Of a stretch of 37,615 nucleotides of DNA, positions 1 to 9,020 are shown piece after piece. The position numbers and the translations under genes were made by a program. Below the pieces are notes generated by a model. The model saw nothing but the letters and a program-made list of their open reading frames with translations, ran no database searches and was not told where the DNA came from. This stretch comes from Candidatus Hodarchaeota archaeon. Lineage in GTDB: Archaea > Asgardarchaeota > Heimdallarchaeia > Hodarchaeales > Hodarchaeaceae. The DNA is taken from contig JAEOTY010000059.1 of the NCBI GenBank assembly GCA_016839625.1, positions 1 to 37,615 on the forward strand, in the 5' to 3' direction. Position 1 is the first letter of the stretch. Every line of letters starts with the position of its first letter.

Positions 1-256
1 GATTATTGGAGTTTCCTTAGTTCGGCCAAGGGATGGAGATGCACACTTAGCATTGATAACGATTCATCCAAACTACCAAGGGAGGAATTTTGGAAAACTA
101 TTGCTAAGAAAGATAACTAATAAAGTTAGTAAATTAGGATTCAAAACGATGAGTCTTGGTGTTGATACAGAAAATGAGCCAGCGTTAAAATTATACCAGA
201 ACATAGGTTTTAAAGAAGCTTCTCGAATAATTACTCACTGTTGGAAAAGAAATTAG
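1..256 (+). CDS. GNAT N-acetyltransferase, 5' end cut off by the window
   Basis: The reading frame is open from base 2 to the TAG at 254-256, so the N-terminal part of the protein lies left of the window. The visible 84 residues hold the acetyl-CoA binding core of GNAT enzymes: the beta4 strand plus pyrophosphate loop in IHPNYQGRNFGKLLL (R/QxxGxG/A pattern) and the C-terminal pattern ENEPALKLYQNIGF, typical of RimI-like enzymes. Members move an acetyl group from acetyl-CoA to an amine, often a protein N-terminus; the substrate here cannot be told. A TTG at 53 is in frame but lies just before the acetyl-CoA loop and would remove half the fold, so it is not the start. Confidence 0.85.
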   Translation, partial: IIGVSLVRPRDGDAHLALITIHPNYQGRNFGKLLLRKITNKVSKLGFKTMSLGVDTENEPALKLYQNIGFKEASRIITHCWKRN

Positions 257-269
257 GATTTTCTTATTC

Positions 270-1133
270 ATGGAGAATTATACTGTGAGATTACAGGAAT
301 TAGAGTTTGTTGAATTTAGTGAGGTTCAATCACTCTTTTCTGAGTCAAAACATCTTAGTTTTACTATTGATGCAGTAATTGCAGGAAATAGTCCAATGCG
401 AATATGGGTAGATGATGTTAATAAACCCAGAAGTGCCTTGTTGTGGGATAATGCACACTGTTATTATCTTGTTGGAGATCCTGGAAATCGTGATTTTTGT
501 AAAACTATTGAAACTTTTCTTTATGAATCGTTAATACCCAAAGCTGTTGCAAAAAATCGTGAGATTTACAAATTAGAGTATTCCCCACAGGCCTGGGAAC
601 CCATCATTGAGGATATTCTTAAAGACAAAACTCCAGTAAAGATTTCACGAAAATTTTTCGTTCTGGAGAAACCTCTCATTTCTCAATGGCAAGATATTCT
701 GCCACCAGACTTTAGTATAAGAAGAATTGACAGATTTCTTCTTGAAAGCGATGTTAAACATGTAAAAAGTATAATCGATGAAATCAATGGATGTTGGTAC
801 TCTGTTGATGAGTTCTTGACGAACGGTTTTGGGTTTTGTTTGGTTTATAGACCTAAGATAGGAGAGGAAGAAGTTCAAGGTTGGTGTACGGGGGAATACT
901 TCAGCAAAGGAAAATGTGGGGTTGGTATCGAAACCTTTCATGGATATCAAAAAAGAGGTTTTGCTACCGTTATGGCTTCAGCTTTTGTGGAACATAGTTT
1001 ATCGGTCAATATCCAGCCACATTGGGATGCTTCTGCGAACAACGAGGGATCGATACGAGTCGCTGAAAAAGTAGGATTCAGAGAGATTCAAGACTATCAA
1101 GTGTTTTACGGATCATTCACAAATAGTGAATGA
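270..1133 (+). CDS. GNAT acetyltransferase (GNAT_acetyltran-like, about 287 aa)
   Basis: Two-part protein. The N-terminal ~150 residues are a poorly conserved alpha/beta domain. The C-terminal half is a GNAT fold, with the acetyl-CoA loop at HGYQKRGFAT (about residue 225) followed by the tail motif AEKVGF. The run GVGIETFHGYQKRGFAT and the later W-D-A-S-A-N fit the PF12746-type GNAT family better than RimI. It starts with ATG 14 bases after the stop of the upstream acetyltransferase, so the two are probably cotranscribed; a weak AGGA lies about 11 bases before the ATG. The substrate is unknown. The family call is firm, the subfamily call is from memory of its motif. Confidence 0.8.
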   Translation: MENYTVRLQELEFVEFSEVQSLFSESKHLSFTIDAVIAGNSPMRIWVDDVNKPRSALLWDNAHCYYLVGDPGNRDFCKTIETFLYESLIPKAVAKNREIYKLEYSPQAWEPIIEDILKDKTPVKISRKFFVLEKPLISQWQDILPPDFSIRRIDRFLLESDVKHVKSIIDEINGCWYSVDEFLTNGFGFCLVYRPKIGEEEVQGWCTGEYFSKGKCGVGIETFHGYQKRGFATVMASAFVEHSLSVNIQPHWDASANNEGSIRVAEKVGFREIQDYQVFYGSFTNSE

Positions 1134-1264
1134 CATTGAGAAGAAAATAAAGAAGGATCAGGAGAAAGATTAAGTTTATCTTTCAGTAAATCAGTTAATT
1201 CGAAAAAATTTTTGAAAAAGAATGTTATTATAATTAGCGAGCATTCCTTTTTTGTTTAAGATTT

Positions 1265-1272
1265 TTTATAAT
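1265..1272 (+). promoter_or_regulatory. Possible TATA box for the histidine kinase gene
   Basis: TTTATAAT lies with its centre about 22 bases before the ATG at 1290, and no Shine-Dalgarno motif is present between them. This spacing would put transcription start at or near the ATG, giving a leaderless mRNA, common in archaea. A second candidate, TTATAATTAG, lies near 1228-1237. The region is AT-rich, so chance matches are likely. Confidence 0.3.
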
Positions 1273-1289
1273 TTCTTTGATGATTCAAA

Positions 1290-4100
1290 ATGGGATTAAC
1301 TGATATCTTGGCAAGAGATGACGTTCCACAAGACGTGAAGCAAGTAATCACCACCTTAGAAAAACAATTGGAAACCTATAGAAAAGAATTTGAGGAGCTA
1401 AGGCAAAATGAAGCGAAGTACAGGACACTTTTTGAGTCTGCTCCCGATACAATTGTATTGGTAAGTCCTACTGGCCATATTATTGATTGTAATAACGCAG
1501 CAGGAAAATTAACAGGTCTTAGCAAAGAACAACTATTAGGAAAGCATTTTAGTGAGACTGGTGTGGTTCTTGAAGACGATTTGCCTAGTTATATGAAACT
1601 TTTTTCTGAAATTTTTGGAGGTATCCAAGCACGCAATATTGAAGTTAAAACTATTGATAAAGATAGTATGATCCATTATCTAGAATTATTTCTTAGTTTT
1701 TTTAAGAAAAATGATGAAATTCATGCAATCCAAGTGATTGTTCATGATATCACTAACCGTCGACAAATAGAAGAAGCATTGAAGGCGTCCGAGGAAAAAT
1801 ATCGCATTCTTTTTGAATCCGCTCCAATTGGGATTAGTACATCAGATTTTAATGGAAAAGCACTCACGTTCAACCAAAGAACACTGGAAATGATGGGTTA
1901 TACAGCAAATGAGTTGAAAACCATCGATCTTAATGATACCTACCTTGACCCGAATGATCGAAAGGAAATTTTACAGGAGTTGCAGGAACAAGGATCAATT
2001 GTAGATCGCGAAGTACTACGAAAGAGGAAGGATGGCTCTGAATACTGTATCTTAATGAATTCAGAACTTATAGAGATAGGAGGGAAAAAATTGTTCCTTA
2101 CCACCGTGCGTGATATCACTGAGGGAAAAAACGCTGAGGTGGAGGCACAGAAATCAAAAGATGCGTTACATGGAAGTGAAAGGAGGTTTAGAGAGCTAGC
2201 AGAACTTTTACCAGAAATAGTTTTTGAAACAGATAAAGAAATGAAAATTACTTTTGCTAACAAGGTTGCTTTTAAGAAATCTGGCTATACACAAGAAGAA
2301 ATGCAACTAGGAGTAACTGCTCTTCAAATGCTCATCCCTGAAGATAGAAATAGGGCACTAGAAAATATATCCCTGATGTTTGCTGGTGAGGAACTAGGTG
2401 GAAGAGAGTACACTCTACAAAGGAAAGACGGTAGTTCGTTCCCCGTCATGGTTTTCACCAGTCTAATTCTTAGTGAGAACGAACCTGTGGGATTGAGAGG
2501 GCTCATTGTAGATATGACGGAGAGAAAACTAGTAGAAGAAGCGGTACGTAAAGAGCGTGATCGTGTACAACAATACATTGATATTTCAGGAGGTATCATG
2601 TTCGCTCTTGATAAGCAGGGTAATGTAATCCTAATTAACAAGATGGGGAGCCAGATTCTTGGCTACAACAAACAAGAAATCATTGGTAAAAACTGGTTTG
2701 AAACCTTTATTCCTAAGAGAATCCGTGAAGGATTAAGAACTATTTTCAAAGCATTCATCACTGAAAAACCTAGAAACGAAATAGAGGCACTTTATGAGAA
2801 ATTGATAGGTTCAGAGTTTGAATTTCGGGTTAATCCAATCTTGACGAAATCTGGTTCAGAGCGGCTTATCATCTGGGCCAATTCGCTTGTAAGGGATGAT
2901 GCAGGGAATATTACAGGAATCATCAGTTCAGGACAAGATATCACAGAACAAAAACAGATTGAGAAAGCATTAAGGGAAAGTGAGAGAAAATTACAGGCAA
3001 TCATGGATTCTATGAGAAAAGAACGTGATTTAGCGCAGAAATATCTCGACATTGCAGGAGTAATGTTTGTTGCATTAGATAATGAAGGCCATGTAACACT
3101 TATCAATAAAAAGGGCTGTGAAATACTAGGATATGATGAAAAGGAAATCCTAGGGAAAAATTGGTTTGATAATTTTCTACCTGAGAAAATAAGAGAAAAT
3201 GTTAAAGTACCACATAAACAATTATTGAGAGGGGAGATCGAAATTGCTGAACACTATATTAATCCAATATTAAAGAAGGATGGGGAAGAAAGAATAATTG
3301 CATGGCATAATACGATTATTGAAGATGAAGAAGGGAGTATCATAGGTCATCTTAGCTCTGGTGAAGACATTACTGAACGTATAAGAGCAGAAAGAATACG
3401 AGAGGAACTTGAGGAGCGTCGAGAAAATTTTATTTATATGACGACTCATGAGCTCCGGACACCATTGACAGTAATCGGGGGTTACTGTGATTTTCTAACT
3501 GAACATGATGAATTTATAGATCATTTTCGCAGAGAGAAAATCTATAATATTTTGCGGAGTAACGTAAACCGATTAGAGCGACTCACGAGAGATGTAAGTC
3601 ATATCGTGCAACTTGAGCGGGGAGAATTACTAATAAAAAAATGTGAGCTTAATGTTTGTTTCTTTCTTAAATCCATTCTAGAACCCTACGACCATTTGTT
3701 GGAAGACCAATTTTCCTTTCAAGGGTGTCTCGAAGAACATCCCATTACTATTCACGCGGATCCTGACCGATTGCAACAAGTAATGGAGAATATAATAAGC
3801 AATGCAATCAAACAGACTCCAAAAGACGAGCGTGAGATTATTGTCTCAATGGAGAGCTCCACTGAGAACGTGCGAATCTTTGTTAGTGATAATGGTGCGG
3901 GAATCGCCCCTGAACATTTGGAAACAATCTTCGAACAATTTATCACTATTCCCACAGATTATACTGCATCGGGTACAGGGATAGGTTTATATCTTTCACA
4001 AGAAATTATCAAAGCCCATGGTGGGACAATTACTGCCCAAAGTCCAGGAAAAGGACATGGTTCCACCTTCACTATTACTATACCGCGTAAAACAGATTAA
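1290..4100 (+). CDS. Multi-PAS sensor histidine kinase (936 aa, soluble)
   Basis: A short coiled coil (residues ~20-43) precedes five PAS/PAC units starting near residues 43, 169, 298, 426 and 581, then HisKA (~705-775) and HATPase_c (~815-935). The phospho-acceptor is His720 in THELRTPL. ATP-binding boxes are intact: N-box ENIISNAIKQTP, G1 SDNGAGIAPEH and G2 GTGIGLYLSQE. No signal peptide or membrane segment is visible, so the kinase should sense an intracellular signal such as a small ligand, redox state or flavin/heme in a PAS pocket. No response regulator or receiver domain is encoded next to it, so its partner must be elsewhere. PAS4 and PAS5 are very alike and look like a recent internal duplication. 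It sits alone between two transcription units. Confidence 0.95.
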   Translation: MGLTDILARDDVPQDVKQVITTLEKQLETYRKEFEELRQNEAKYRTLFESAPDTIVLVSPTGHIIDCNNAAGKLTGLSKEQLLGKHFSETGVVLEDDLPSYMKLFSEIFGGIQARNIEVKTIDKDSMIHYLELFLSFFKKNDEIHAIQVIVHDITNRRQIEEALKASEEKYRILFESAPIGISTSDFNGKALTFNQRTLEMMGYTANELKTIDLNDTYLDPNDRKEILQELQEQGSIVDREVLRKRKDGSEYCILMNSELIEIGGKKLFLTTVRDITEGKNAEVEAQKSKDALHGSERRFRELAELLPEIVFETDKEMKITFANKVAFKKSGYTQEEMQLGVTALQMLIPEDRNRALENISLMFAGEELGGREYTLQRKDGSSFPVMVFTSLILSENEPVGLRGLIVDMTERKLVEEAVRKERDRVQQYIDISGGIMFALDKQGNVILINKMGSQILGYNKQEIIGKNWFETFIPKRIREGLRTIFKAFITEKPRNEIEALYEKLIGSEFEFRVNPILTKSGSERLIIWANSLVRDDAGNITGIISSGQDITEQKQIEKALRESERKLQAIMDSMRKERDLAQKYLDIAGVMFVALDNEGHVTLINKKGCEILGYDEKEILGKNWFDNFLPEKIRENVKVPHKQLLRGEIEIAEHYINPILKKDGEERIIAWHNTIIEDEEGSIIGHLSSGEDITERIRAERIREELEERRENFIYMTTHELRTPLTVIGGYCDFLTEHDEFIDHFRREKIYNILRSNVNRLERLTRDVSHIVQLERGELLIKKCELNVCFFLKSILEPYDHLLEDQFSFQGCLEEHPITIHADPDRLQQVMENIISNAIKQTPKDEREIIVSMESSTENVRIFVSDNGAGIAPEHLETIFEQFITIPTDYTASGTGIGLYLSQEIIKAHGGTITAQSPGKGHGSTFTITIPRKTD

Positions 4101-4281
4101 ATTTGTCATAATTCTTACTTTGGAGATCATTTTAACCTTAAATATCTTTAAAACAATTACATGATCTTAATAGTGTCAATTCTTTATAGAAAAGGAAAAT
4201 AAACAAAGAATGATAGTCTATCCTCTCTCTTTTACATCATTGATTATGAAACTCTGAGTTCATATTGCCCATATCTAGTAG

Positions 4282-4290
4282 TTTTTATAC
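4282..4290 (+). promoter_or_regulatory. Possible TATA box for the ABC-PadR-HAAS operon
   Basis: TTTTTATAC stands in the 267-base gap before the ABC operon. A start about 25 bases downstream would give a leader of roughly 55 bases containing the AGGTGA Shine-Dalgarno at 4355-4360. Motif and position are plausible, but only one of several AT-rich candidates in the gap. Confidence 0.3.
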
Positions 4291-4367
4291 TAGTCTCAAT
4301 CTCATATTACTCGAAATAATAGAATCAATAATAGTATCATATCGCACATAAGTTAGGTGAAAAAGAA

Positions 4368-5324
4368 TTGCATGAATCTGAGATTGTTATTAAAACTACT
4401 AATCTTACTAAAACGTACAACGGGGTTTCAGTACTAAAAGATTTGAATTTACTCGTTGAAAAACATTCTATTTTTGGTTTTCTCGGCCCAAATGGAGCTG
4501 GAAAAACAACTACGATTAAACTGCTGATCGGGTTAATTCAACCTACTGCTGGTGGCGGCAAAATTTTTGGCTATAATATTAAGAATGAAAGTATGAAAAT
4601 TCGTGCTCGGATTGGGTATCTACCACAAGAACCTGTATTTTACGATCACCTTTCTGCACGTGAGGTCCTAGATTTCACTGCTCGATTCTTTTTCTCAGGT
4701 CCAAAGAATGAGATTGATAAGCGAATATCTGAAATGCTTGAATTAGTTGCCCTTTTAGATAAAGCAGATCGACCGATTAGGGGATATTCTGGTGGTGAGA
4801 AACGACGACTAGGTATTGCACAAGCAATGATTAATTATCCTGATTTATTGATCTTAGATGAACCTGCAACTTCTTTGGATCCCATTGGTCGTCAAGATGT
4901 CTTGAAAATCATGTCTAAACTCCGTGAACATACTACAATCTTCTATTCCACACATATCTTAGATGATGTGCAAAAAGTGAGTGACTCTGTAGGTATTCTG
5001 AAAAAAGGACAGCTCATCGCTCAAGGTCCCATTGAAGAAATTTTGAGAAACAAAGAAGAAGGGACAATATTCAGAGTGAAAGTTCAAGGAGATATTTCAA
5101 AGGTACAAGAACAACTAACCTTCCAGAAATGGGTTTCCAAGGTGAATTTCACTCAATTAAGTGATGAAAGGGATTATCTATTGGAGATCGAAGTATCAGA
5201 CGAAGATAAGGCACAACAAAATCTTATTCGTGAATTAACGAGAGGAAACGATCTAAAAATTAGTGATTTTCGACAGCAAGAATACGAATTAGAGGATATT
5301 TTCATAAAATTAGTGGAGGCATAA
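4368..5324 (+). CDS. ABC-2 type transporter ATP-binding protein
   Basis: A 318-residue ABC ATPase of the CcmA/DrrA type. Walker A is GPNGAGKTT (~residue 41), the signature YSGGEKRRLG and Walker B LLILDEPATSLDP, followed by the H-loop in YSTHILDD. The ~90 residues after the ATPase core are the usual C-terminal extension of this exporter class. The start is TTG at 4368, chosen because AGGTGA (4355-4360) sits seven bases upstream and no in-frame ATG is near. It is the first gene of an operon with its permease (four-base gap), a PadR repressor and a HAAS-type protein, and should power export or membrane insertion of an unknown, perhaps toxic or lipid-like, substrate. Confidence 0.93.
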   Translation: MHESEIVIKTTNLTKTYNGVSVLKDLNLLVEKHSIFGFLGPNGAGKTTTIKLLIGLIQPTAGGGKIFGYNIKNESMKIRARIGYLPQEPVFYDHLSAREVLDFTARFFFSGPKNEIDKRISEMLELVALLDKADRPIRGYSGGEKRRLGIAQAMINYPDLLILDEPATSLDPIGRQDVLKIMSKLREHTTIFYSTHILDDVQKVSDSVGILKKGQLIAQGPIEEILRNKEEGTIFRVKVQGDISKVQEQLTFQKWVSKVNFTQLSDERDYLLEIEVSDEDKAQQNLIRELTRGNDLKISDFRQQEYELEDIFIKLVEA

Positions 5325-5328
5325 AAAA

Positions 5329-6117
5329 ATGTTGAAAAATAAAAATTTAGATCAACGTTCTTTTTCAAAATGGAATCAGGGCTTTACTAACCTGTTTTAT
5401 ACTGAATTATCAAGATGGTTTGAAGGAAAGGGATTTCTAACGCGTTTACTCCTCTGGTGTGGTTTCTCAAACGGGATGGCTGTATTAATCTGGTTACAGG
5501 CACCAAATGTAGGATCAGAAGCTATATTGGTTTTTGGTATTTTCGCAGGATTAACTTCCTCAATTGGAATAACAATTATTATGCAAGAGACTATTGTAGG
5601 AGAAATCAAATCTGGTGCTGCATCCTGGATACTCTCTAAACCTATCACGAGAGAATCTTATATTTTAGCCAAATGGATAGGAAACTCAATTGGATCTACC
5701 ATATCAATGATCATTGCACCTACTTGCGTCTTCTATATCCTATTTTTTCTATTTACAGGTGAGATATTAAATTTAGAGATGTTTTCCGCAGCGGTTGCCG
5801 TTTTATCGTTAAATATGCTTTTTTTCTTGTCATTCACTTTAATGATGGGATCCTTTCAACGAAATTCTTCCCTTGTTATCGGTGTACCAATTGGTTTCTA
5901 TTTATTACAGCAGATCCTTGTTAATTTTTCTAGCTTCTTAGTTGATATTGTTCCATGGGGACTAACAAACCCGTTAAGCGATGGTACCCCAAGCATTGTG
6001 GTTTCCTTCATACTAGGTATCCAACCTTTCTCAACCCTCCCAATTCTTGTAACCGCATTGTACATAATCATTCTAGTATTATTAACAATCTGGATTATGA
6101 AAAAACAAGAAATTTAG
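5329..6117 (+). CDS. ABC-2 type transporter permease
   Basis: A 262-residue integral membrane protein with about six hydrophobic segments arranged as in ABC-2 permeases: a cytoplasmic N-terminus (~35 residues), then paired helices. The sequence GEIKSGAASWILSKPITRESYILAKW between helices 2 and 3 is the cytoplasmic coupling region typical of this class (it matches the common G..........P.sR..y...K pattern). The ATG at 5329 is preceded by GGAGG (5315-5319) inside the end of the ATPase gene, so the two are translationally close. It pairs with the upstream ATPase; the substrate cannot be predicted from sequence. Confidence 0.88.
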   Translation: MLKNKNLDQRSFSKWNQGFTNLFYTELSRWFEGKGFLTRLLLWCGFSNGMAVLIWLQAPNVGSEAILVFGIFAGLTSSIGITIIMQETIVGEIKSGAASWILSKPITRESYILAKWIGNSIGSTISMIIAPTCVFYILFFLFTGEILNLEMFSAAVAVLSLNMLFFLSFTLMMGSFQRNSSLVIGVPIGFYLLQQILVNFSSFLVDIVPWGLTNPLSDGTPSIVVSFILGIQPFSTLPILVTALYIIILVLLTIWIMKKQEI

Positions 6118-6133
6118 TAAAAGTTGATCAATC

Positions 6134-6514
6134 GTGTCTCAAACTGATGATTTAACGAAATGGGTTGCCAAGGAGATTAATCAACTTTCAGGCAGTACTC
6201 TTCGTCTGGCATTACTCGCTATTATCAAGAAATATCATTCGACAGGGATCTATGGGTATGCTATTGGTGAAGAGCTCTTTTCTTTTACTGAAGGCGAGTT
6301 AGACGGGTCGAAAGCCACCTTTTATGCTATTCTTCGGCGATTGGAGAAAGATCAGTTAGTTTCGTCTGAACTACAAGTGTCTCCAACTGGCCCTGCAAGA
6401 AAATACTATCGTCTAACCCCTAAAGGCGAGAGAGCTTACAATGCTCTTTGGCAAAATTGGATTCATTATTATGGAATCTTACAACGTTTAATTGATAGTA
6501 AATTGGAAGAATAA
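6134..6514 (+). CDS. PadR family transcriptional regulator
   Basis: A 126-residue winged-helix protein. The N-terminal part has the PadR pattern: LRLALLAIIKK, then GYAIGEELF, the recognition-helix region KATFYAILRRLEKDQLVSSE, and the wing ending RKYYRLTPKGERAY. The short C-terminal helix would form the dimer. It starts with GTG at 6134, 16 bases after the permease stop. PadR regulators usually repress a nearby exporter or membrane-protein gene and release DNA when a drug-like ligand binds. Being the third gene of the ABC operon and directly before a HAAS-type gene, it very likely regulates this operon. Confidence 0.9.
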   Translation: MSQTDDLTKWVAKEINQLSGSTLRLALLAIIKKYHSTGIYGYAIGEELFSFTEGELDGSKATFYAILRRLEKDQLVSSELQVSPTGPARKYYRLTPKGERAYNALWQNWIHYYGILQRLIDSKLEE

Positions 6515-6516
6515 AA

Positions 6517-7599
6517 ATGAATAAACAAGTTGAATCTGTAGAACAATATTTAAATGAAGTGAGGGAGCACCTTGGTGTTTTACCTGATAGAGATCAGGTT
6601 ATTAACGAGTTAAGATCGCATATATGGGATTTAGCAAACCGATTATCTGCTGAAAAGGGGTTAACAGTTCAAGAAGCCTTTAATCATGCCATTTTGCGAA
6701 TGGAAGATCCTCAAGTTCTTGCTTCCAAATTTTTAGATGAGGAACCCGTCTCTACCATATCTGATTGGCGAGCTCCTATAACAACTCCTGAATCTAAAGT
6801 TCATAATGAGCAATTCCTAGTTCTCGCAATTGTTGGCTTTGCTGCTGTTCTTATAATGGCATTGGCTATTCAAATCGTTTCTAATGACCTTACAGTGTCC
6901 ATTATTGCCGTTAGTATTGGAGTTCTTGCTATTGGTTTGTTTACTTTTGGCTTATACCTCAGTGATGAAAAATTATTCCAAGAACAATTAGAACGGTTTC
7001 GTGAGTTATTTCAGAGGCCCAAAAGCTCAACCGAAGAGTCATATAGTACCTCGTCTAAAGAAGTTTCTTTTGTCCCTGAGAAAATAAAAGTTGTAAAAGA
7101 GGCGGGATTTTGGAGTGCCTTTGGTGAGCATTTAGGAGGCCTTCTTGGTGGTATTTTCCTTGCCTTTCTTATAGCATTTATTTTTCTTTTAGAACAATTG
7201 CCATTATTTAATTTGCCACTATTTAATAAGCATTGGTATTCTCTTGGTGCGTTAGCTACATATGTTGCGTTGGGATCTAGTTTGGCGTATTGCGCTTTTT
7301 TAGTAGTATTTGGTAGAATTAGAGCAACACGATTGGCTTCTGCAACGAAAAACATAATTGCCTTTGCTTGCGCAGCAATACTAGTCTGGTACTATCCTTT
7401 CACTCTTGAGTTGGCAATTCTTGCTCAAAACATACCTGAAGTGATGAGTAATGCTGATCTTTTACTTGTAGTGGGCAAGGCTGATATTTTTCTTCGGTTT
7501 ATAATCGGAACTTCTGGAATTATTTCAGGTATATCAGCGCTATATGATATGTTCAAATTTGGTGCATGGCGGCCTAGCGACAGAAAATCCCTGATCTAG
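6517..7599 (+). CDS. HAAS-domain membrane protein paired with PadR
   Basis: A 360-residue protein with a soluble N-terminal helical domain (~residues 1-75, pattern VEQYLNEVREHLGVLP, then INELRSHIWDLA and AFNHAILRMEDP) that matches the HAAS/DUF1700-like domain found next to PadR repressors. After it come a pair of transmembrane helices (~105-150), a charged cytoplasmic stretch and about four to five further helices (~200-345). It starts two bases after the PadR stop. In known PadR-HAAS pairs the membrane protein is the regulated partner and may pass envelope state to the regulator or transporter; that role is inferred here. It ends the operon just before a long T-tract. Confidence 0.75.
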   Translation: MNKQVESVEQYLNEVREHLGVLPDRDQVINELRSHIWDLANRLSAEKGLTVQEAFNHAILRMEDPQVLASKFLDEEPVSTISDWRAPITTPESKVHNEQFLVLAIVGFAAVLIMALAIQIVSNDLTVSIIAVSIGVLAIGLFTFGLYLSDEKLFQEQLERFRELFQRPKSSTEESYSTSSKEVSFVPEKIKVVKEAGFWSAFGEHLGGLLGGIFLAFLIAFIFLLEQLPLFNLPLFNKHWYSLGALATYVALGSSLAYCAFLVVFGRIRATRLASATKNIIAFACAAILVWYYPFTLELAILAQNIPEVMSNADLLLVVGKADIFLRFIIGTSGIISGISALYDMFKFGAWRPSDRKSLI

Positions 7600-7610
7600 C
7601 CAATCCATTC

Positions 7611-7625
7611 CTTTTTCTTTTTTTT
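7611..7625 (+). terminator. T-tract terminator of the ABC-PadR-HAAS operon
   Basis: CTTTTTCTTTTTTTT lies 12 bases after the stop of the HAAS gene. Archaeal RNA polymerase ends transcription at such T-rich runs on the non-template strand without needing a hairpin. The position between convergent genes supports it. Confidence 0.6.
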
Positions 7626-7656
7626 CAAAACACAACCTGAACGAATTTGTGGTTAG

Positions 7657-8751
7657 TTATGAGGAATGTCGTTGTAACCGCTCATTTCCAATTTTCATAT
7701 AGAGTTCATTGACATTCGCAGGAGGAACGACGAGTTCATCTTCAGCCTTGAGTTGGAGTGATAAAGCTTCCTCGGGGCAGGTGGTGACACAGAGTCCACA
7801 GCCAATACAGCGATCAAGATCAATTGTAGAGATCTCCTCAACTATAGTGATTGCGTCCATCTGACAACGATCTAAACAAGTTTCACATCCGCTACACAGC
7901 TCTTCATCCACTTGCGCGAAGTAGCTGTTGTCTACCAATGAACTGGGTTTTGGAATCTTTTTCAGAGTCCCCAAAAACTCACAGCAATCACCACAGCAAA
8001 GACACATCGCGAATGTCTTTTGGGCATTACCGGGACTTACTACCAACCCTTTTTCTTCGGCAAAATCTAAGAGTTTCAGCGCCTCGTCTTGTGTAATTTC
8101 GCGGCCCCAGCCATGCTCTAAGTAATAGTGGGCTCCAGAGGAGAAGCTCAAGCAGATTTCCCTTTCTTGATGACGCGAACATGGTTCACCCTGTATATCC
8201 TTCTTTTGTCTGCAAATGCAATTCTGCACCGAAATCTTGCTTTGTTGTTTGATTAGCTCCCGCGCATCATCATAAGAAGCCACCTTTTTGGTAGCGTTGA
8301 CCGCTTTGTTAACTGGTACCACTCGTAATTGGTGTGTGTCGTAAGAGGTGAGTTCATCACGTAGACCATCTTCCATAAACTGATCAAAATCTTCAGCAAA
8401 CTCTTTGGTCATTCGATTGATTTGGTACTCAAAGATACCAACGATGAACCAATTTGCTCGATAAGTAGGAGGGTCATTTTTTCGCGAATCGAAAATTAGT
8501 CCTTTTGCACTCATTTGATCCAAGAAGGACTCGACCTCCTTAGGGTCTTGTCCAGTCTTCTCGGCAATTTCAGAAGCTGTTGCTGCAAATGGTGTGAGAT
8601 GACAAGCCATTTCTGCCTCTTCTTCAGTAAAAAGCTGACGTAAAAGCCGTAGTTCGACTCCCGATTCTGTACTTGGGAAACCCACTGGTAAGTTATGAAG
8701 GTGTTCCCGTAAACGGTCATAAATATCTTGGTCAGTCATTTTATGTTCCAC
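7657..8751 (-). CDS. Fe-S protein with N-terminal HTH-like domain and C-terminal 2[4Fe-4S] ferredoxin
   Basis: A 364-residue protein. Residues ~25-95 look like a winged helix (TASEIAEKTGQDPKEVESFL, then MSAKGLIFDS). The middle holds extra cysteines (QNCICRQKK, a later EPC and EIC), then CLCCGDCCEFL near residue 255. The C-terminus has two [4Fe-4S] motifs, CSGCETCLDRCQMDA and CIGCGLCVTTCPEEA. It should therefore carry two ferredoxin clusters and perhaps one more cluster or zinc site in the cysteine-rich middle. Similar proteins of unknown exact role occur in anaerobes and archaea; electron transfer or redox-sensing are both possible. It starts with GTG at 8751; an in-frame ATG at 8739 is a fair alternative. 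It is monocistronic and divergent from the LDI-like operon. Confidence 0.82.
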   Translation of the reverse strand: MEHKMTDQDIYDRLREHLHNLPVGFPSTESGVELRLLRQLFTEEEAEMACHLTPFAATASEIAEKTGQDPKEVESFLDQMSAKGLIFDSRKNDPPTYRANWFIVGIFEYQINRMTKEFAEDFDQFMEDGLRDELTSYDTHQLRVVPVNKAVNATKKVASYDDARELIKQQSKISVQNCICRQKKDIQGEPCSRHQEREICLSFSSGAHYYLEHGWGREITQDEALKLLDFAEEKGLVVSPGNAQKTFAMCLCCGDCCEFLGTLKKIPKPSSLVDNSYFAQVDEELCSGCETCLDRCQMDAITIVEEISTIDLDRCIGCGLCVTTCPEEALSLQLKAEDELVVPPANVNELYMKIGNERLQRHSS

Positions 8752-9012
8752 GTTTCTTTTTGGCCTTCAAGACTGAATGAGTTTTTATGTTATTGTTTGC
8801 CTATTTTTTTCGTAATCATATTTTTATTATCGTTCTGAGAGTGATTGATTTCCTAGAATTGAAAACCAAATGAAGAATCAGATCGAAATACCAATATAGA
8901 TTCAATTATTTTGATAGTCAAATGAGTATTATACGTAACCAGTAAAATTTAAAAGAAAAAAGTCAGTTGAAAAGCACTTACTTAATCCTTCTCAAGATAA
9001 CACTGACACTAC

Positions 9013-9020
9013 TTAATATA
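9013..9020 (+). promoter_or_regulatory. Possible TATA box for the LDI-like operon
   Basis: TTAATATA is centred about 41 bases before the ATG at 9058. A start ~26 bases downstream of it would fall near 9042, after the alternative GTG at 9028 and before GGTGAG (9049-9054). This supports ATG 9058 as the translation start. Confidence 0.35.

Noticed and set aside
1165-1183. AAAGAT ... ATCTTT hairpin as terminator after the second acetyltransferase gene
   Set aside because: Arms are only six bases, AT-rich and not followed by a T-run; too weak to call.
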